Source: Alteribacillus iranensis
GTDB lineage: Bacteria; Bacillota; Bacilli; Bacillales; Marinococcaceae
Direction of reading: 5' to 3'
Assembly: GCF_900113025.1 (NCBI RefSeq)
Contig: NZ_FONT01000006.1
Span: 62,001 to 126,000 of the forward strand
Length of the DNA stretch: 64,000 nt
Shown piece after piece: positions 9,220-20,082 of this stretch. Within the stretch, counting starts at the first letter, position 1. Each line of letters begins with the position of its first letter. The notes under the pieces were generated by a model. That model was not told the origin of the DNA. It searched no databases and saw only the letters and a program-made list of their open reading frames with translations. The position numbers were made by a program, and so were the translations under genes.

Positions 9220-12102
9220 ATGGCTTTAGAAAACTTACAAATCAAAGGTGCGCGATCGCATAATTTAAAAAATGTAGATGTAACAATCCCGCGCGATAAG
9301 CTCATTGTATTTACCGGACTCTCTGGGTCTGGTAAATCATCTCTCGCGTTTGATACGATTTATGCCGAAGGGCAGCGGCGTTACGTAGAGTCTTTGTCTG
9401 CGTATGCACGTCAATTTTTGGGCCAGATGGACAAGCCGGATGTTGATTCCATTGAAGGACTTTCTCCGGCTATTTCTATTGATCAAAAGACGACAAGCCG
9501 TAATCCACGGTCTACGGTAGGAACAGTAACAGAGATTTATGACTATTTACGTCTATTATTCGCAAGGATAGGTAAGCCAGTGTGCCCTGTGCATGGAATA
9601 GAAATTTCTTCCCAAACCGTTCAGCAAATGGTGGACCGTATGTTAGAGTTTCCAGAGCGTACAAAAATGCAAATTCTTTCTCCAATCATCTCAGGAAGAA
9701 AAGGTGAGCACACCAAAGTACTTGAAGACTTGAAGAAAAAAGGATACGTCAGAGTACGAGTCGATGGAGAAATGAGAGAGTTTCATGAAGAAATTACATT
9801 AGAAAAAAATAAAAAACATAATATTGAAGTTGTAGTAGATAGAGTGGTAATAAAAGAAGGGGTAGAGACCCGCTTAACCGATTCACTAGAAACGGCTCTA
9901 GAGTTGAGCGGCGGCCGTGTGTTGCTAGATGTAATAGATGGGGAAGAATTGTTATTTAATCAGCATCACTCCTGTCCGTACTGCGGTTTTTCCATTGGCG
10001 AACTCGAACCCCGCCTGTTTTCATTTAACAGTCCATTTGGGGCTTGTCCTACCTGTGACGGGCTGGGCAGCCGGCTTGAAGTCGACGAGGAATTAGTAGT
10101 TCCAGATTGGGAAAGAACGCTAAAAGAACATGCGATCGCAGCTTGGGAACCGACAAGTTCTCAATACTACCCTCAGCTTCTTGCTTCTGTCTGCCGTCAC
10201 TTCCATATTGACATGGAGACCCCAGTCAAACATCTACCCAAAGAACAAATGGACATCATCCTTAGAGGTAATAACAAAGAAAAAATAGAGTTTCGTTATG
10301 AAAATGACCGCGGGATGGTAAGGAAGCGCAACATCTATTTTGAAGGTGTCTTAAATAATATTTCGAGACGTTATCATGAAACCTCGTCTGACTATATACG
10401 TGAGCAAATGGAACAATATATGGTTAGCAAAAGCTGCCCTACTTGCAAAGGCCACCGATTGAAAAAAGAAAGCCTCTCCGTAAAAGTTGGAGGCGTGCAC
10501 ATTGGAGAAACAACCCATTTATCGATAAAAGAAGCAAAAACTTTCTTTTCGCACTTAGAATTGACTGATAAAGAGCAAGCAATTGCAAATTTAATTTTAC
10601 GTGAAATAGAAGAACGTCTTGGATTTTTAGCAAACGTGGGGCTTGATTATTTAACGTTAAGCCGGTCAGCCGGGACCCTTTCCGGTGGAGAAGCGCAGAG
10701 AATAAGACTTGCAACTCAGATTGGTTCTTCTTTAATGGGAGTATTGTATATCTTGGATGAGCCTTCTATTGGTCTTCACCAGAGGGATAACAATCTTCTT
10801 ATCCAAACATTGGAAAGAATGAGGGATCTGGGTAATACTCTTATTGTAGTTGAGCATGATGAGGATACGATGCTTGCGGCCGACCATATCGTAGACATTG
10901 GACCAGGAGCGGGCCATCATGGAGGGTATATTACAGCGGAAGGCACCCCTGAAGAAATTAAAGAAAACCCTCATTCCTTAACCGGTCAGTATTTAAAGGG
11001 AGAAAAATTTATCCCTCTTCCAGCGGAAAGACGCAAGCCGGATAAGAGATGGTTAAAAATTAAAGGCGCGAAAGAAAATAATTTAAAAAATACAAATGCT
11101 GACATACCCCTTGGGCTGTTTACTGCCGTCACGGGCGTGTCAGGGTCAGGAAAGAGTACTCTCATAAATGACATTCTTCGCAAGTCGCTGTCTCTAAAAC
11201 TGCACCGTGCGAAAGAAAAGCCAGGTGAACACAAAGAAATTCAGGGAATTGAACATTTAGAAAAAGTGATTAATATCGATCAGTCTCCAATCGGGAGAAC
11301 GCCGCGCTCCAACCCTGCCACGTATACAAACGTTTTTGACGATATACGCGACGTCTTTGCGATGACAAATGAAGCGAAAATGCGTGGTTACAAAAAGGGG
11401 CGATTCAGCTTTAATGTAAAAGGAGGTCGCTGTGAAGCCTGTAAAGGGGACGGAATCATTAAAATTGAAATGCACTTCCTGCCAGACGTGTATGTTCCTT
11501 GTGAACAGTGTGGAGGTAAGCGGTATAACAGAGATACCCTTGACATACATTACAAAGGAAAAAATATAGCCGACGTCCTTGAGATGAATGTAGAAGAGTC
11601 TTTGAAATTCTTCGAAAATATTCCGAAAATCAAGCGTAAGCTGCAAACATTATACGATGTTGGTTTGAGCTATCTAAAACTGGGACAGCCTGCCACGACT
11701 CTGTCAGGAGGAGAAGCACAGCGCGTGAAATTGGCGAGTCAGTTGCATAAGCGGTCGAACGGAAAAACACTTTATATTTTGGATGAACCAACAACAGGAC
11801 TCCACGTTGATGATATTGACAGGCTTCTTAGAGTGCTTCAACGCCTGGTAGAAAATGGTGACACTGTTGTAGTAATTGAACACAATTTAGATGTCATTAA
11901 AACCGTAGACCACATCATCGATCTTGGTCCGGAAGGTGGTAACAAAGGTGGGAAGATCATAGCATGCGGAACACCAGAGGAAGTAGCACAAGTGGAACAT
12001 TCTCATACAGGCTGCTATTTAAGGCCTATACTTGAACGGGACCACAAGCGTACAGTGGAGCGCTACAATCAAGCAGAAAAAGTAGCTGAGTCACAAGCAT
12101 AA
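9220..12102 (+). CDS. uvrA: Excinuclease ABC subunit UvrA
   Basis: 960 residues from the ATG at 9220, which has GGAAGG 9 bases upstream. An alternative ATG at 9211 directly abuts that site and is less likely. Two ABC ATPase halves with Walker [15 protein letters not shown] and [14 protein letters not shown], signature LSGGEAQR in both, and zinc fingers of the CPYCGF and CEACKGDG types. It is the damage-sensing ATPase of nucleotide excision repair and is co-transcribed with uvrB. Confidence 0.97.
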   Translation: MALENLQIKGARSHNLKNVDVTIPRDKLIVFTGLSGSGKSSLAFDTIYAEGQRRYVESLSAYARQFLGQMDKPDVDSIEGLSPAISIDQKTTSRNPRSTVGTVTEIYDYLRLLFARIGKPVCPVHGIEISSQTVQQMVDRMLEFPERTKMQILSPIISGRKGEHTKVLEDLKKKGYVRVRVDGEMREFHEEITLEKNKKHNIEVVVDRVVIKEGVETRLTDSLETALELSGGRVLLDVIDGEELLFNQHHSCPYCGFSIGELEPRLFSFNSPFGACPTCDGLGSRLEVDEELVVPDWERTLKEHAIAAWEPTSSQYYPQLLASVCRHFHIDMETPVKHLPKEQMDIILRGNNKEKIEFRYENDRGMVRKRNIYFEGVLNNISRRYHETSSDYIREQMEQYMVSKSCPTCKGHRLKKESLSVKVGGVHIGETTHLSIKEAKTFFSHLELTDKEQAIANLILREIEERLGFLANVGLDYLTLSRSAGTLSGGEAQRIRLATQIGSSLMGVLYILDEPSIGLHQRDNNLLIQTLERMRDLGNTLIVVEHDEDTMLAADHIVDIGPGAGHHGGYITAEGTPEEIKENPHSLTGQYLKGEKFIPLPAERRKPDKRWLKIKGAKENNLKNTNADIPLGLFTAVTGVSGSGKSTLINDILRKSLSLKLHRAKEKPGEHKEIQGIEHLEKVINIDQSPIGRTPRSNPATYTNVFDDIRDVFAMTNEAKMRGYKKGRFSFNVKGGRCEACKGDGIIKIEMHFLPDVYVPCEQCGGKRYNRDTLDIHYKGKNIADVLEMNVEESLKFFENIPKIKRKLQTLYDVGLSYLKLGQPATTLSGGEAQRVKLASQLHKRSNGKTLYILDEPTTGLHVDDIDRLLRVLQRLVENGDTVVVIEHNLDVIKTVDHIIDLGPEGGNKGGKIIACGTPEEVAQVEHSHTGCYLRPILERDHKRTVERYNQAEKVAESQA

Positions 12103-12216
12103 GTGCGACCGATCTTCTTATCTTATTCCGATACTATATTTAAGTACTAAGGAAAATATAACCTGTCAGGTGATTAGTATGTATGTAAGTCATTTTACAA
12201 AAGGAAGGGATCGGCG

Positions 12217-13389
12217 ATGGAAGAGCGGAAAATGATTTTGAAAATGATCGAAGAGGGCAAGATCTCGGCGGAGGATGGCGCTAAATTATTAGAAGCGCTT
12301 AAACCTCCGAAAGAGGACAAGACGAAAGGTCGGCTTGAGTTCGAACATCAAGATACCGAACCCTCTGAAAATCGTTCAGAGGATTCGTCACAACCCTCAG
12401 ATAAAAAAAGTCTCTCTACGAAAGTGAATTGGGAAGAAGGCAATAAAAGGTTTGATGACGAGTGGAGCCGGGAGAAAACAGGCAAAACAGATTTCACTAC
12501 TACTTTTACGGATTTTATAGATAGTGCGATCAAGAAAATAAAGGATATGGATCTAGATTTTAATTTTGGTACCTATCAAGAGGTTCACCATACTTTTCAA
12601 CATAAAGATATGCGGCAGAAAGCTCTTGATATATCCTTGGAAAATGGTTCGGTAGAAATGAAGCTTTGGGAAGAATCAGACGTGAAAGTAGTATGTGACG
12701 CACGAGTTTACCGAGGGAGGACGACAGAGGAAGCTCGCCGAACTTTCCTGGACAATACTGTATTTGAAGCAGGCGAAGATGAATTGCGGTTTTATACAAA
12801 AACAAAATCAGTGAAAGTAAATACGGTGATATATATTCCGCGGGAAGAATATGAAAAAATTCACTTGTATACTTTCAACGGCCATTTGCAAGCTGATCAA
12901 GTAACTTCGGACCGCTTTTCCGTTAAGGCTGTCAATGGAAGTATCACAATGAATGGGCTGGACGTCAAAAAATTTGAAGCAGAAACTGTAAATGGACCTA
13001 TCCAAATGAAATACAGCCATCTAGATATCGCTGATATTAAAACAATGAACGGGTCCATCGATATTCACTCGCAAATAAGAGATTTAGAAGCTGAGTCATT
13101 GAATGGAACCATAGAATGCTCCCTTACAGCAAACCAAGATGGGCGCGCAGAGCTAACTGCAGCCACGGGTAGTATTTATGTTACCGTGCCGGATCATCTA
13201 AGGATCGAAGGAATGTTGAAGACAAACGTTGGTAATTACAACTGTACGCTAGACAAGACAGAGGTTGCAGAAGAAAAGAAAGATTTTATCCAGAAATCAT
13301 TAAAGTTTGTTTCAAACCCAACTGCTTCTCCGCGTTTGAGAGTAGACGCAGATACAAAAACAGGCTCAATCACTGTCAAGCCTAACTAA
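12217..13389 (+). CDS. yvlB: YvlB-type DUF4097 protein
   Basis: 390 residues. The N-terminus (MEERKMILKMIEEGKISAED through LLEALK) is the short helical YvlB/LiaG domain. An acidic linker follows, and from about residue 130 a repetitive beta-helix-like DUF4097 domain with recurring NG motifs (NGSVEM, NGHLQA, NGSITM, NGPIQM, NGSIDI, NGTIEC). B. subtilis yvlABCD responds to cell-envelope stress, with molecular role unknown. GGAAGGG precedes the ATG. yvlC and yvlD follow closely, so this is probably an operon. No yvlA is seen. Confidence 0.85.
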   Translation: MEERKMILKMIEEGKISAEDGAKLLEALKPPKEDKTKGRLEFEHQDTEPSENRSEDSSQPSDKKSLSTKVNWEEGNKRFDDEWSREKTGKTDFTTTFTDFIDSAIKKIKDMDLDFNFGTYQEVHHTFQHKDMRQKALDISLENGSVEMKLWEESDVKVVCDARVYRGRTTEEARRTFLDNTVFEAGEDELRFYTKTKSVKVNTVIYIPREEYEKIHLYTFNGHLQADQVTSDRFSVKAVNGSITMNGLDVKKFEAETVNGPIQMKYSHLDIADIKTMNGSIDIHSQIRDLEAESLNGTIECSLTANQDGRAELTAATGSIYVTVPDHLRIEGMLKTNVGNYNCTLDKTEVAEEKKDFIQKSLKFVSNPTASPRLRVDADTKTGSITVKPN

Positions 13390-13403
13390 AGGAAGGTGCT
13401 CGA

Positions 13404-13604
13404 ATGAAACTCTTGAAACGTAGTCAAACAAACCGTATGCTTGCAGGAGTTTGTGCAGGAATAGCGGATTACTTTAACGTAGATCCGACTTTGGTACGAA
13501 TAGTAACGGTCTTATTAGGTTTTATTACATCCGGCTTCCCGATATTAATCGCTTATATAGTTCTTGCTTTCATCATGCCTAATGAGGGAGATATAACAGA
13601 GTAA
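13404..13604 (+). CDS. yvlC: PspC-domain protein YvlC
   Basis: 66 residues, almost entirely one PspC domain: KRSQTNRMLAGVCAGIADYF, then DPTLVRIVTVLLG and a hydrophobic hairpin. Small PspC proteins sit in the membrane and are tied to phage-shock/envelope-stress systems. It lies 14 bases after yvlB and overlaps yvlD by one base, matching the B. subtilis order. Confidence 0.88.
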   Translation: MKLLKRSQTNRMLAGVCAGIADYFNVDPTLVRIVTVLLGFITSGFPILIAYIVLAFIMPNEGDITE

Positions 13605-13966
13605 TGGGATGTATAGCTTCCCTTCTCATCAATTCCATTGCTCTTATGGTTGTTGCTGGATTTTTTTCTAGTTTTCAGCTAGATGGGATAGGTGCAGCGA
13701 TTATGGCCGGTTTTATTCTTACTGTTATAAATTTACTCATTAGGCCATTGCTCATATTATTCACTCTTCCTATCACTGTCTTTACACTAGGGTTATTTAT
13801 TTTTATCATTAATGCCGCGTTACTTATGTTAACGGCAGAATTAATGGGAAGTGCCTTTGAGATATCAGGATTTGGTATGGCCTTGTTGGCATCTATTATT
13901 ATTGCCGGTGTCAATATGCTGCTTCATAACTTTATTCTTCATCCCCTCCGCGGAAGAAGTGATTGA
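13604..13966 (+). CDS. yvlD: Phage-holin-family-4 membrane protein YvlD
   Basis: 120 residues with four hydrophobic segments, including the conserved [20 protein letters not shown] region of the YvlD family. Start overlaps the yvlC stop (TAATG). Function is unknown. The family occurs with PspC and DUF4097 proteins in envelope-stress loci. A terminator follows at 13988. Confidence 0.85.
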   Translation: MGCIASLLINSIALMVVAGFFSSFQLDGIGAAIMAGFILTVINLLIRPLLILFTLPITVFTLGLFIFIINAALLMLTAELMGSAFEISGFGMALLASIIIAGVNMLLHNFILHPLRGRSD

Positions 13967-13987
13967 GTACGGAATTGAAAAGGATGG

Positions 13988-14020
13988 AAAAGCGTTCCTC
14001 TTAAAAGGAGCGCTTTTGTT
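13988..14020 (+). terminator. Terminator after yvlBCD
   Basis: AAAAGCGTTCCT (13988-13999) pairs with AGGAGCGCTTTT (14006-14017) with one G-U wobble, ending in T-rich sequence. Confidence 0.7.
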
Positions 14021-14026
14021 GTGCGA

Positions 14027-14055
14027 TCCACATCCTACCCATTTCGTGCTACAAT
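14027..14055 (+). promoter_or_regulatory. Probable sigma-A promoter for hprK operon
   Basis: Extended -10 TGCTACAAT (-10 TACAAT 14050-14055) with a weak -35 TCCACA at 14027-14032, spacer 17. It follows the yvlD terminator directly. Confidence 0.5.
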
Positions 14056-14126
14056 GGAGGAGTGTGAAAATTAGAAGATTCCAACCGGGCGTTATGTCTG
14101 TTGATGGAAAGGTTGGAGGGAATAGT

Positions 14127-15059
14127 ATGCCAAAAGTAACAGCGAACGATTTAATTAAGCAATTTAATTTAGAAATATTAGCAGGGGAAGAAGGTATTTA
14201 TCGGCCAATCACGATGAGCGATATATCACGGCCTGGTATAGAAATGGCGGGTTTTTTTACGTATTATCCGGCTAGACGATTACAGCTGCTAGGAAGAACA
14301 GAACTCTCATTTTTTCACCAGTTAAACGATAAAGATAAGAGAGAAAGAATGGAAAAATTATGTACATATGATACGCCTGGAATTATCCTTTCGCGTGGTC
14401 TTATCCCGCCCCCAGAGTTAATGAAAAGCGCGGAACGAAACGGTGTTCCTATTCTCCGGTCGGAAAATACGACGACCCGTCTCATTAGTCAGCTGACAAC
14501 GTACCTCGAGGCAAAATTAGCGAAGATCACTGCAGTTCACGGTGTTCTTGTAGATATTTATGGAATAGGGGTACTTTTAACAGGAGCAAGTGGGGTTGGT
14601 AAAAGTGAAACCGCTCTGGACTTAGTCAGAAGAGGACACCGGCTAGTGGCAGATGACTCGGTTGAGATAAGGCAGCAGGAAGACTCACTAGTAGGGAGCC
14701 CTCCCGAATTGTTGAAACACTTATTGGAGATTAGAGGTCTTGGTATTATTGATGTGATGACGTTATTCGGAGCAGGGGCCGTACGTCCGTATAATAAGAT
14801 CTCCATGTCTATTCAATTAGAATTATGGGATGAAAATAAAGCATATGACCGATTAGGTATTGAAGAAGAGACAATCACCATTTTAGATACGGATATTCCA
14901 AAGTACACTCTCCCTGTTCGCCCCGGTCGGAACCTTGCTGTTCTTGTAGAAGTAGCAGCCATGAATTTCCGTTTGAAGCGCTTGGGGATTAACGCCGCAC
15001 AAGAATTTTCAGAACGGTTAACAAATGTCATTGAAGACGGAGACCGTGATGAATACTAA
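14127..15059 (+). CDS. hprK: HPr(Ser) kinase/phosphorylase
   Basis: 310 residues, identical in length to B. subtilis HprK. The frame is open much further upstream, but GGAGGG precedes the ATG at 14127 and [13 protein letters not shown] is the family start. Walker A is GASGVGKSE and the HprK signature is [16 protein letters not shown]. It phosphorylates Ser46 of HPr and Crh when fructose-1,6-bisphosphate is high and reverses this with phosphate, so it drives CcpA-dependent catabolite repression. Crh is encoded at 30976. First gene of hprK-lgt-yvoD-ppaX-yvoF. Confidence 0.97.
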   Translation: MPKVTANDLIKQFNLEILAGEEGIYRPITMSDISRPGIEMAGFFTYYPARRLQLLGRTELSFFHQLNDKDKRERMEKLCTYDTPGIILSRGLIPPPELMKSAERNGVPILRSENTTTRLISQLTTYLEAKLAKITAVHGVLVDIYGIGVLLTGASGVGKSETALDLVRRGHRLVADDSVEIRQQEDSLVGSPPELLKHLLEIRGLGIIDVMTLFGAGAVRPYNKISMSIQLELWDENKAYDRLGIEEETITILDTDIPKYTLPVRPGRNLAVLVEVAAMNFRLKRLGINAAQEFSERLTNVIEDGDRDEY

Positions 15060-15094
15060 TATTCTGGTTTAGAAGGATTGGAGCGATTACTTTC

Positions 15095-15976
15095 ATGGTC
15101 TACACAATACAGCCTTTAGACCGTGTTGCATTTCAACTCGGTACTATTCCCATTTATTGGTATGGGGTTCTAATTGGCATCGGTGCCTTACTTGGATTTC
15201 TTATAGCCAATCGTGAAGCCAATAAACGCGGGATGCCCAAAGATATTTTTGCTGATTTGCTTATTTTTGCGATCCCGATTTCTATTCTATGCGCAAGGCT
15301 CTATTATGTCCTGTTTCGCTGGGAGTATTATTCACAGAACCCAAGCCAGATACTGGCGGTTTGGGAAGGTGGTCTGGCTATTCATGGTGGATTAATCGGT
15401 GCTGTGATCACTGCCATTATTTTCTGCCGGGTCCGCAGGATATCGTTTTGGAAGCTTGCTGACATTGCGGCTCCAAGCATTATTCTCGGTCAAGCGATCG
15501 GTCGTTGGGGCAATTTTATGAATCAGGAAGCTCATGGAGGTCCTGTTACAAGAGAGTTTTTAGAAAGCCTGCAGCTGCCTGAATTTATAATTAATCAGAT
15601 GTATATTGACGGTGTGTATTATCATCCCACTTTCTTATATGAGTCATTATGGAACATAGCAGGGTTTATATTGTTGATCCTCTTGCGCCGTGTTAACTTA
15701 CGCCGCGGGGAACTTTTCTTAAGCTATGTTATCTGGTACTCATTCGGAAGATTCTTTATTGAAGGATTACGTACCGACAGTCTGATGATCGGAGAAGTAC
15801 TGCGAGCTGCCCAGGTAATGTCGCTAGTCCTAATTATCGGTGCTATCGTCTTGTGGATATATAGAAGAAAAACAGATTTAGCACACGCACATTATTTAGA
15901 TGAAGATGGGGCGGGACTGCCGGGAGACAAACGAAACCGGCCAAATCATAAGAAAAAGAACACTAAGAAAAAGTGA
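15095..15976 (+). CDS. lgt: Prolipoprotein diacylglyceryl transferase
   Basis: 293 residues with seven membrane helices. The Lgt signature is visible as [14 protein letters not shown], plus HGGLIGA and the Tyr-rich [10 protein letters not shown] start. It adds diacylglycerol to the lipobox cysteine of prelipoproteins, the first maturation step for proteins such as FpbQ at 56527. The C-terminus is unusually charged ([15 protein letters not shown]). The ribosome site GGAG lies about 12 bases before the ATG, longer than ideal. Confidence 0.96.
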   Translation: MVYTIQPLDRVAFQLGTIPIYWYGVLIGIGALLGFLIANREANKRGMPKDIFADLLIFAIPISILCARLYYVLFRWEYYSQNPSQILAVWEGGLAIHGGLIGAVITAIIFCRVRRISFWKLADIAAPSIILGQAIGRWGNFMNQEAHGGPVTREFLESLQLPEFIINQMYIDGVYYHPTFLYESLWNIAGFILLILLRRVNLRRGELFLSYVIWYSFGRFFIEGLRTDSLMIGEVLRAAQVMSLVLIIGAIVLWIYRRKTDLAHAHYLDEDGAGLPGDKRNRPNHKKKNTKKK

Positions 15977-16005
15977 AAGTGTGTCATGCGGGAGGAGAGG
16001 AACAT

Positions 16006-16956
16006 ATGGGAACACTGAAAAAAGGTCTCCTTGTTGGCTTGCAAACGACATGGACATTGGGGAAAATAATATTTCCGATTACTCTCATCATTACAATATT
16101 AAGTTACACTCCTGTTCTTGAATGGGTTGCTGATGTTCTTTCCCCATTGATGGGATGGATTGGACTTCCCGGAGAGGCTGCCATTCCACTTGTTTTAGGA
16201 AATGTTTTAAACCTCTATGCTGCAATAGGGGCTATTCTCTCCATGGATCTAGCCGTTAAAGAGGTTTTCATACTAGCTGTCATGCTCTCTTTTTCCCATA
16301 ATTTATTTGTGGAGTCTGCAGTAGCAATGAAGGTTGGTATTCGAATGTCTGTCATTTTGGCCGTTCGGCTTGGCCTTGCTTTTCTATCTGCTTTATTCAT
16401 ACATTGGATATGGCAAGGAGGGCAGCAGCAAGCCCAGTATGGCTTCGTATCATCCGGCGGTGAGACCCAAGCGAGTAGTTGGGGCGGCATCGTTTGGGAT
16501 GGACTTTCCAGTGCATTTATCGGAGTCTTACAGATTGCTTTAGTTGTTATCCCCATTATGGTCTTTATTCAAGTAATGAAAGATTTAAACTGGCTTCAAG
16601 TATTTTCTAAGTGGATGTCTCCGTTTACACGATTGCTTGGCATTCGAGAAAATACGTCTACCACTTTAGCTTCCGGATTGGTATTTGGTCTTGCTTTTGG
16701 AGCAGGTGTTATGATTCAAGCGGTGAAAGAAGATAATGTTAAGAAGAAAGATCTGTATCTAGTATTTATATTTCTTGTTGCTTGTCACGCGGTTATAGAA
16801 GACACATTAATTTTCATCCCACTCGGTATTCCTGTCTTGCCATTGTTATTCATTCGTTTGGTAACAGCTGTGCTGTTAACCATGCTGATTGCATTCATTT
16901 GGAAAAGAGCGGAGAAGAGACAATATGTCCGCAAGGAGGCCACCTATGACTATTGA
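16006..16956 (+). CDS. yvoD: Nucleoside-recognition (Gate) domain membrane protein YvoD
   Basis: 316 residues. GGAGGAGAGG precedes the ATG at 16006, and an upstream in-frame ATG at 15973 lacks support. Two Gate-domain halves are seen (GEAAIPLVLGNVLNLYAAIG and FGLAFGAGVMIQAV), as in spore-maturation SpmA/B-like proteins. Transported substrate is unknown. Position between lgt and ppaX matches B. subtilis yvoD. Its end overlaps ppaX by 11 bases. Confidence 0.85.
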   Translation: MGTLKKGLLVGLQTTWTLGKIIFPITLIITILSYTPVLEWVADVLSPLMGWIGLPGEAAIPLVLGNVLNLYAAIGAILSMDLAVKEVFILAVMLSFSHNLFVESAVAMKVGIRMSVILAVRLGLAFLSALFIHWIWQGGQQQAQYGFVSSGGETQASSWGGIVWDGLSSAFIGVLQIALVVIPIMVFIQVMKDLNWLQVFSKWMSPFTRLLGIRENTSTTLASGLVFGLAFGAGVMIQAVKEDNVKKKDLYLVFIFLVACHAVIEDTLIFIPLGIPVLPLLFIRLVTAVLLTMLIAFIWKRAEKRQYVRKEATYDY

Positions 16957-17593
16957 TACGGTTCTATTTGATTTAGACGGTACATTAATAAACACCAATG
17001 AATTAATTATTGCATCCTTTGAACATGTGCTGGAGACCTATGCACCTGGCTCTTATAACCGAGAAGATATTATTCAGTTCATCGGTCCTCCATTGGATGA
17101 AAGTTTCAGGAAAATCGATCCGGACAGAGCAGAGGAAATGATCGAATTATACCAGAAACATAATCTTGCCAACCATACGACACTTTTGGAGGAGTATGAG
17201 GGAGTAAAAGAAACAGTTGCTGTGTTGCATGAACGTGGGTTTCGGCTTGGTGTCGTGACTACCAAACGAAAGAAAAGTGCTCATACCGGATTAGAAGAAG
17301 CTGGCTTATTATCTTATTTCGCCACCATCATCACGTTTGATGACGTAGAAAATGTGAAGCCTCACCCGGAGCCCATCGAAAAAGCAATACAACAAACCGG
17401 CTCTTCTCCTGACCAAACGATCATGGTAGGAGATAGTCAATATGATATCTTAGGCGGTAAAAATGCAGGTGTGAAGACGGCGGGAGTAGGCTGGTCTATT
17501 AAAGGGGAAGATTATCTTCGTTCTTTGGAACCAACCATTATTTTGGATACGATGCCCGACTTGCTTGATTTTCTCGGAGTGAGGACATCGTGA
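16946..17593 (+). CDS. ppaX: Pyrophosphatase PpaX (HAD family)
   Basis: 215 residues from the ATG at 16946, which has AAGGAGG at ideal spacing. Longer in-frame starts at 16889 and 16925 lack this. HAD motifs: [17 protein letters not shown] and MVGDSQYD. In B. subtilis PpaX hydrolyses the pyrophosphate made when HprK dephosphorylates P-Ser-HPr, which explains its place in the hprK operon. Confidence 0.93.
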   Translation: MTIDTVLFDLDGTLINTNELIIASFEHVLETYAPGSYNREDIIQFIGPPLDESFRKIDPDRAEEMIELYQKHNLANHTTLLEEYEGVKETVAVLHERGFRLGVVTTKRKKSAHTGLEEAGLLSYFATIITFDDVENVKPHPEPIEKAIQQTGSSPDQTIMVGDSQYDILGGKNAGVKTAGVGWSIKGEDYLRSLEPTIILDTMPDLLDFLGVRTS

Positions 17594-18084
17594 GGAGAAC
17601 AGAGCGTTATAAAGTTTCTTCAGCTAACTCACTTTGGAATATGTACAAGACAGTTCCATTTTGGAAAGTAGTAAAAAACTTCATCGTTATTCAAGTGGCT
17701 CGGTACACCCCCTTTCTACCATTGAAAAACCGCTTGTATCGAAGTTTTCTACATATGAAGATTGGAGATAAAACAGCTTTTGCCTTAATGGTAATGCCCG
17801 ATATTATGTTTCCGGAAAAGATAAAAGTAGGTAGCAATAGTGTGATCGGTTATAATACAACGATTCTCGCTCATGAATATTTAATAAAAGAATACCGGAT
17901 TGGAGAAGTCGTTATAGGTGATGATGTATTGATAGGAGCTAACACAACGATTTTACCGGGAGTTACTATAGGGGATAAAGCAACGGTCGCAGCTGGTTCC
18001 GTTGTTCATAAAGATGTTTTACCCAACACGGTCGTCGGTGGAAATCCATTACGGATCATTCGTGACAACAATAAAGAAAATTAA
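17590..18084 (+). CDS. yvoF: Hexapeptide-repeat acyltransferase YvoF
   Basis: 164 residues, GTG start overlapping the ppaX stop by 4 bases. The C-terminal half is a left-handed beta-helix with hexapeptide repeats ([36 protein letters not shown]), as in acetyltransferases of the LacA/Maa type. Substrate unknown. Last gene of the hprK operon as in B. subtilis. Confidence 0.85.
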   Translation: MRRTERYKVSSANSLWNMYKTVPFWKVVKNFIVIQVARYTPFLPLKNRLYRSFLHMKIGDKTAFALMVMPDIMFPEKIKVGSNSVIGYNTTILAHEYLIKEYRIGEVVIGDDVLIGANTTILPGVTIGDKATVAAGSVVHKDVLPNTVVGGNPLRIIRDNNKEN

Positions 18085-18138
18085 TGTTTCCTGGTGTAGA
18101 GTTTCTCTGCAGCAGGCTTTATTTTATGAAGAGAAACG

Positions 18139-18171
18139 TTGACTGTGAAGTAAATCAGGTGTAGACTACAC
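18139..18171 (+). promoter_or_regulatory. Candidate his operon promoter and operator
   Basis: -35 TTGACT at 18139-18144 and -10 TAGACT at 18162-18167, spacer 17. The -10 sits inside a perfect inverted repeat GTGTAG-A-CTACAC (18159-18171), and CTACAC recurs at 18185-18190. A repressor bound here would block the -10. No regulator is known to me for this exact sequence. Confidence 0.45.
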
Positions 18172-18263
18172 GATATATTCTTTACTACACTATCACATTA
18201 GCACACTAAAGTAAAAGTTAGTAAGATACATAAATATATGTATGAAAAGGAGAGCAGTAGGAT

Positions 18264-19451
18264 ATGAGTACACCCTTTATGTTTGAAAAACCAGTAGGTA
18301 TGCGGGATACATTGCCATCATTCTATCAGACCAAAAATACAGTGAAACAAACTATGGAAAAGGTGATTGAAAGCTGGGGATACCTTCCTATTCAAACCCC
18401 TGCTCTTGAGTATTACGACACCGTAGGGATGGCTTCGGCTATTTTGGATAGACAGCTATTTAAGCTGTTAGATCAAAATGGAAACACTCTTGTATTACGG
18501 CCGGATATGACTGCTCCCATTGCTCGTGTGGCGGCTTCAAGTCTAAAAGACCAAATGTTTCCTCTGCGTCTCTCCTACCACAGCTCATTATTTCGAGCCC
18601 AGCAGCGTGAAGGAGGTCGCCCTGCAGAATTTGAACAAGTAGGTGTGGAACTAGTTGGAGACGGGACCTCTAGTGCTGACGGTGAAGTTATTGCTTTAAT
18701 GGTAGAGACGTTAAAAGAATCCGGGTTAGATGACTTTCAAATAGCAATCGGCCATATTGGCTATGTAAATGCTCTTTTACTAGATGTAGTAGGAAGTGAA
18801 GAAAGAGCAAATGTTTTGCGGCGTTACTTATATGAGAAAAATTACGTAGGTTTTAAACAGCATGTAAAAAGTCTTCCTCTTTCTTCCATTGATGAAAAAC
18901 GCTTGATGGATCTGCTGTCTCTAAGAGGGGGACGAGAGAAATTAGAAGACGCTAAAACGCTTGTTTCCAATGGTGAAGCCTCGAAAGCTCTTGAAGATTT
19001 AGAACAGCTATGGGAGGTATTAGATGGCTATGGAGTCAGTCATCACATTAAACTCGATCTTAATTTAGTTATGCACATGAGTTACTATACGGGCGTTGTT
19101 TTTGAAGGGTATGGAAGCCGGCTTGGTGTGCCCCTATCCAGTGGAGGCCGTTATGACGAATTACTTCAAAGGTTTAACCGTCCTGCCCAAGCTACAGGGT
19201 TTGGTATCCGACTTGACTTATTAGTAGAAGCACTCGGCCAGACTGAAGCTTTACCAGAGCAGACTTGTATTTTATTTAGCAAAGAAAGGCGTTTAGAAGC
19301 GATTGAAAAAGCACGTCAGTTAAGAAAAGAAGGAAAGAGAGTGGTTCTTCAGGATTTACAAGGTGTAGATAATATAGATGAACTGAGCAAGGCATTTGCG
19401 GATGTTCAATATTATATTGGAAATAAGCAAGGAGGAAAGATTGATGAGTGA
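18264..19451 (+). CDS. hisZ: ATP phosphoribosyltransferase regulatory subunit HisZ
   Basis: 395 residues, class II aminoacyl-tRNA-synthetase fold related to HisRS ([13 protein letters not shown] start, [22 protein letters not shown]). It lacks synthetase function and is the regulatory partner of short-form HisG. AAGGAG lies upstream of the ATG. First gene of the his operon. It overlaps hisG by 8 bases. Confidence 0.95.
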   Translation: MSTPFMFEKPVGMRDTLPSFYQTKNTVKQTMEKVIESWGYLPIQTPALEYYDTVGMASAILDRQLFKLLDQNGNTLVLRPDMTAPIARVAASSLKDQMFPLRLSYHSSLFRAQQREGGRPAEFEQVGVELVGDGTSSADGEVIALMVETLKESGLDDFQIAIGHIGYVNALLLDVVGSEERANVLRRYLYEKNYVGFKQHVKSLPLSSIDEKRLMDLLSLRGGREKLEDAKTLVSNGEASKALEDLEQLWEVLDGYGVSHHIKLDLNLVMHMSYYTGVVFEGYGSRLGVPLSSGGRYDELLQRFNRPAQATGFGIRLDLLVEALGQTEALPEQTCILFSKERRLEAIEKARQLRKEGKRVVLQDLQGVDNIDELSKAFADVQYYIGNKQGGKIDE

Positions 19452-20082
19452 GCCTTTGACCATGGCAATGCCAAAAGGAAGAATATTTGATGAAGCGGCT
19501 GATCTACTTCGGGAAGCTGGTTTTCCTTTACCTCCGGAGTTTGACGATTCCCGTAAATTAATTGTAGATGTACCGGAAGCTGATCTCCGATTTATATTAG
19601 CGAAGCCAATGGATGTTCCTACATACGTTGAACATGGCGTTGCTGACTTAGGTGTTGCCGGGAAAGACACGATGATTGAGGAAGCAAGAGATGTCTATGA
19701 AGTGCTAGATTTGAAAATAAGTGAGTGTTATTTGGCTGTAGCGGCATTACCGGACTATAAAAAAACAGACATTAACCCAAAAGTCGCTTCTAAATATCCG
19801 AACCTGGCAACCCAATATTTTAAGGAACAAGGGGAGCAAGTAGAGATCATTAAATTAAATGGTTCTATTGAATTAGCCCCATTAGTAGGTTTAGCAGATC
19901 GTATTGTAGATATTGTTTCAACAGGGCGCACGCTTCGAGAGAATGGACTTGTTGAGCTGGAAACTATTGTACCGATTACATCTCGGCTCATTGTTAATCC
20001 TGTCAGCTATCGCATGAAAGATGTCCGTATTGATAACCTGATAGAACGTTTAGCTAAAGTCGTGGAGGAGGAAGAAGCGTGA
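19444..20082 (+). CDS. hisG: ATP phosphoribosyltransferase, short form
   Basis: 212 residues, so the short HisG type that lacks the C-terminal histidine-binding domain and needs HisZ. Start ATG at 19444 has AAGGAGG upstream. Motifs [11 protein letters not shown] and [16 protein letters not shown] fit the PRPP site. It condenses ATP with PRPP, the first step of histidine synthesis. Confidence 0.96.
   Translation: MSEPLTMAMPKGRIFDEAADLLREAGFPLPPEFDDSRKLIVDVPEADLRFILAKPMDVPTYVEHGVADLGVAGKDTMIEEARDVYEVLDLKISECYLAVAALPDYKKTDINPKVASKYPNLATQYFKEQGEQVEIIKLNGSIELAPLVGLADRIVDIVSTGRTLRENGLVELETIVPITSRLIVNPVSYRMKDVRIDNLIERLAKVVEEEEA

Noticed and set aside
13851-14126. 92-residue N-terminal extension of HprK
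   Set aside because: It overlaps yvlD, a terminator and a promoter, and lacks family similarity.
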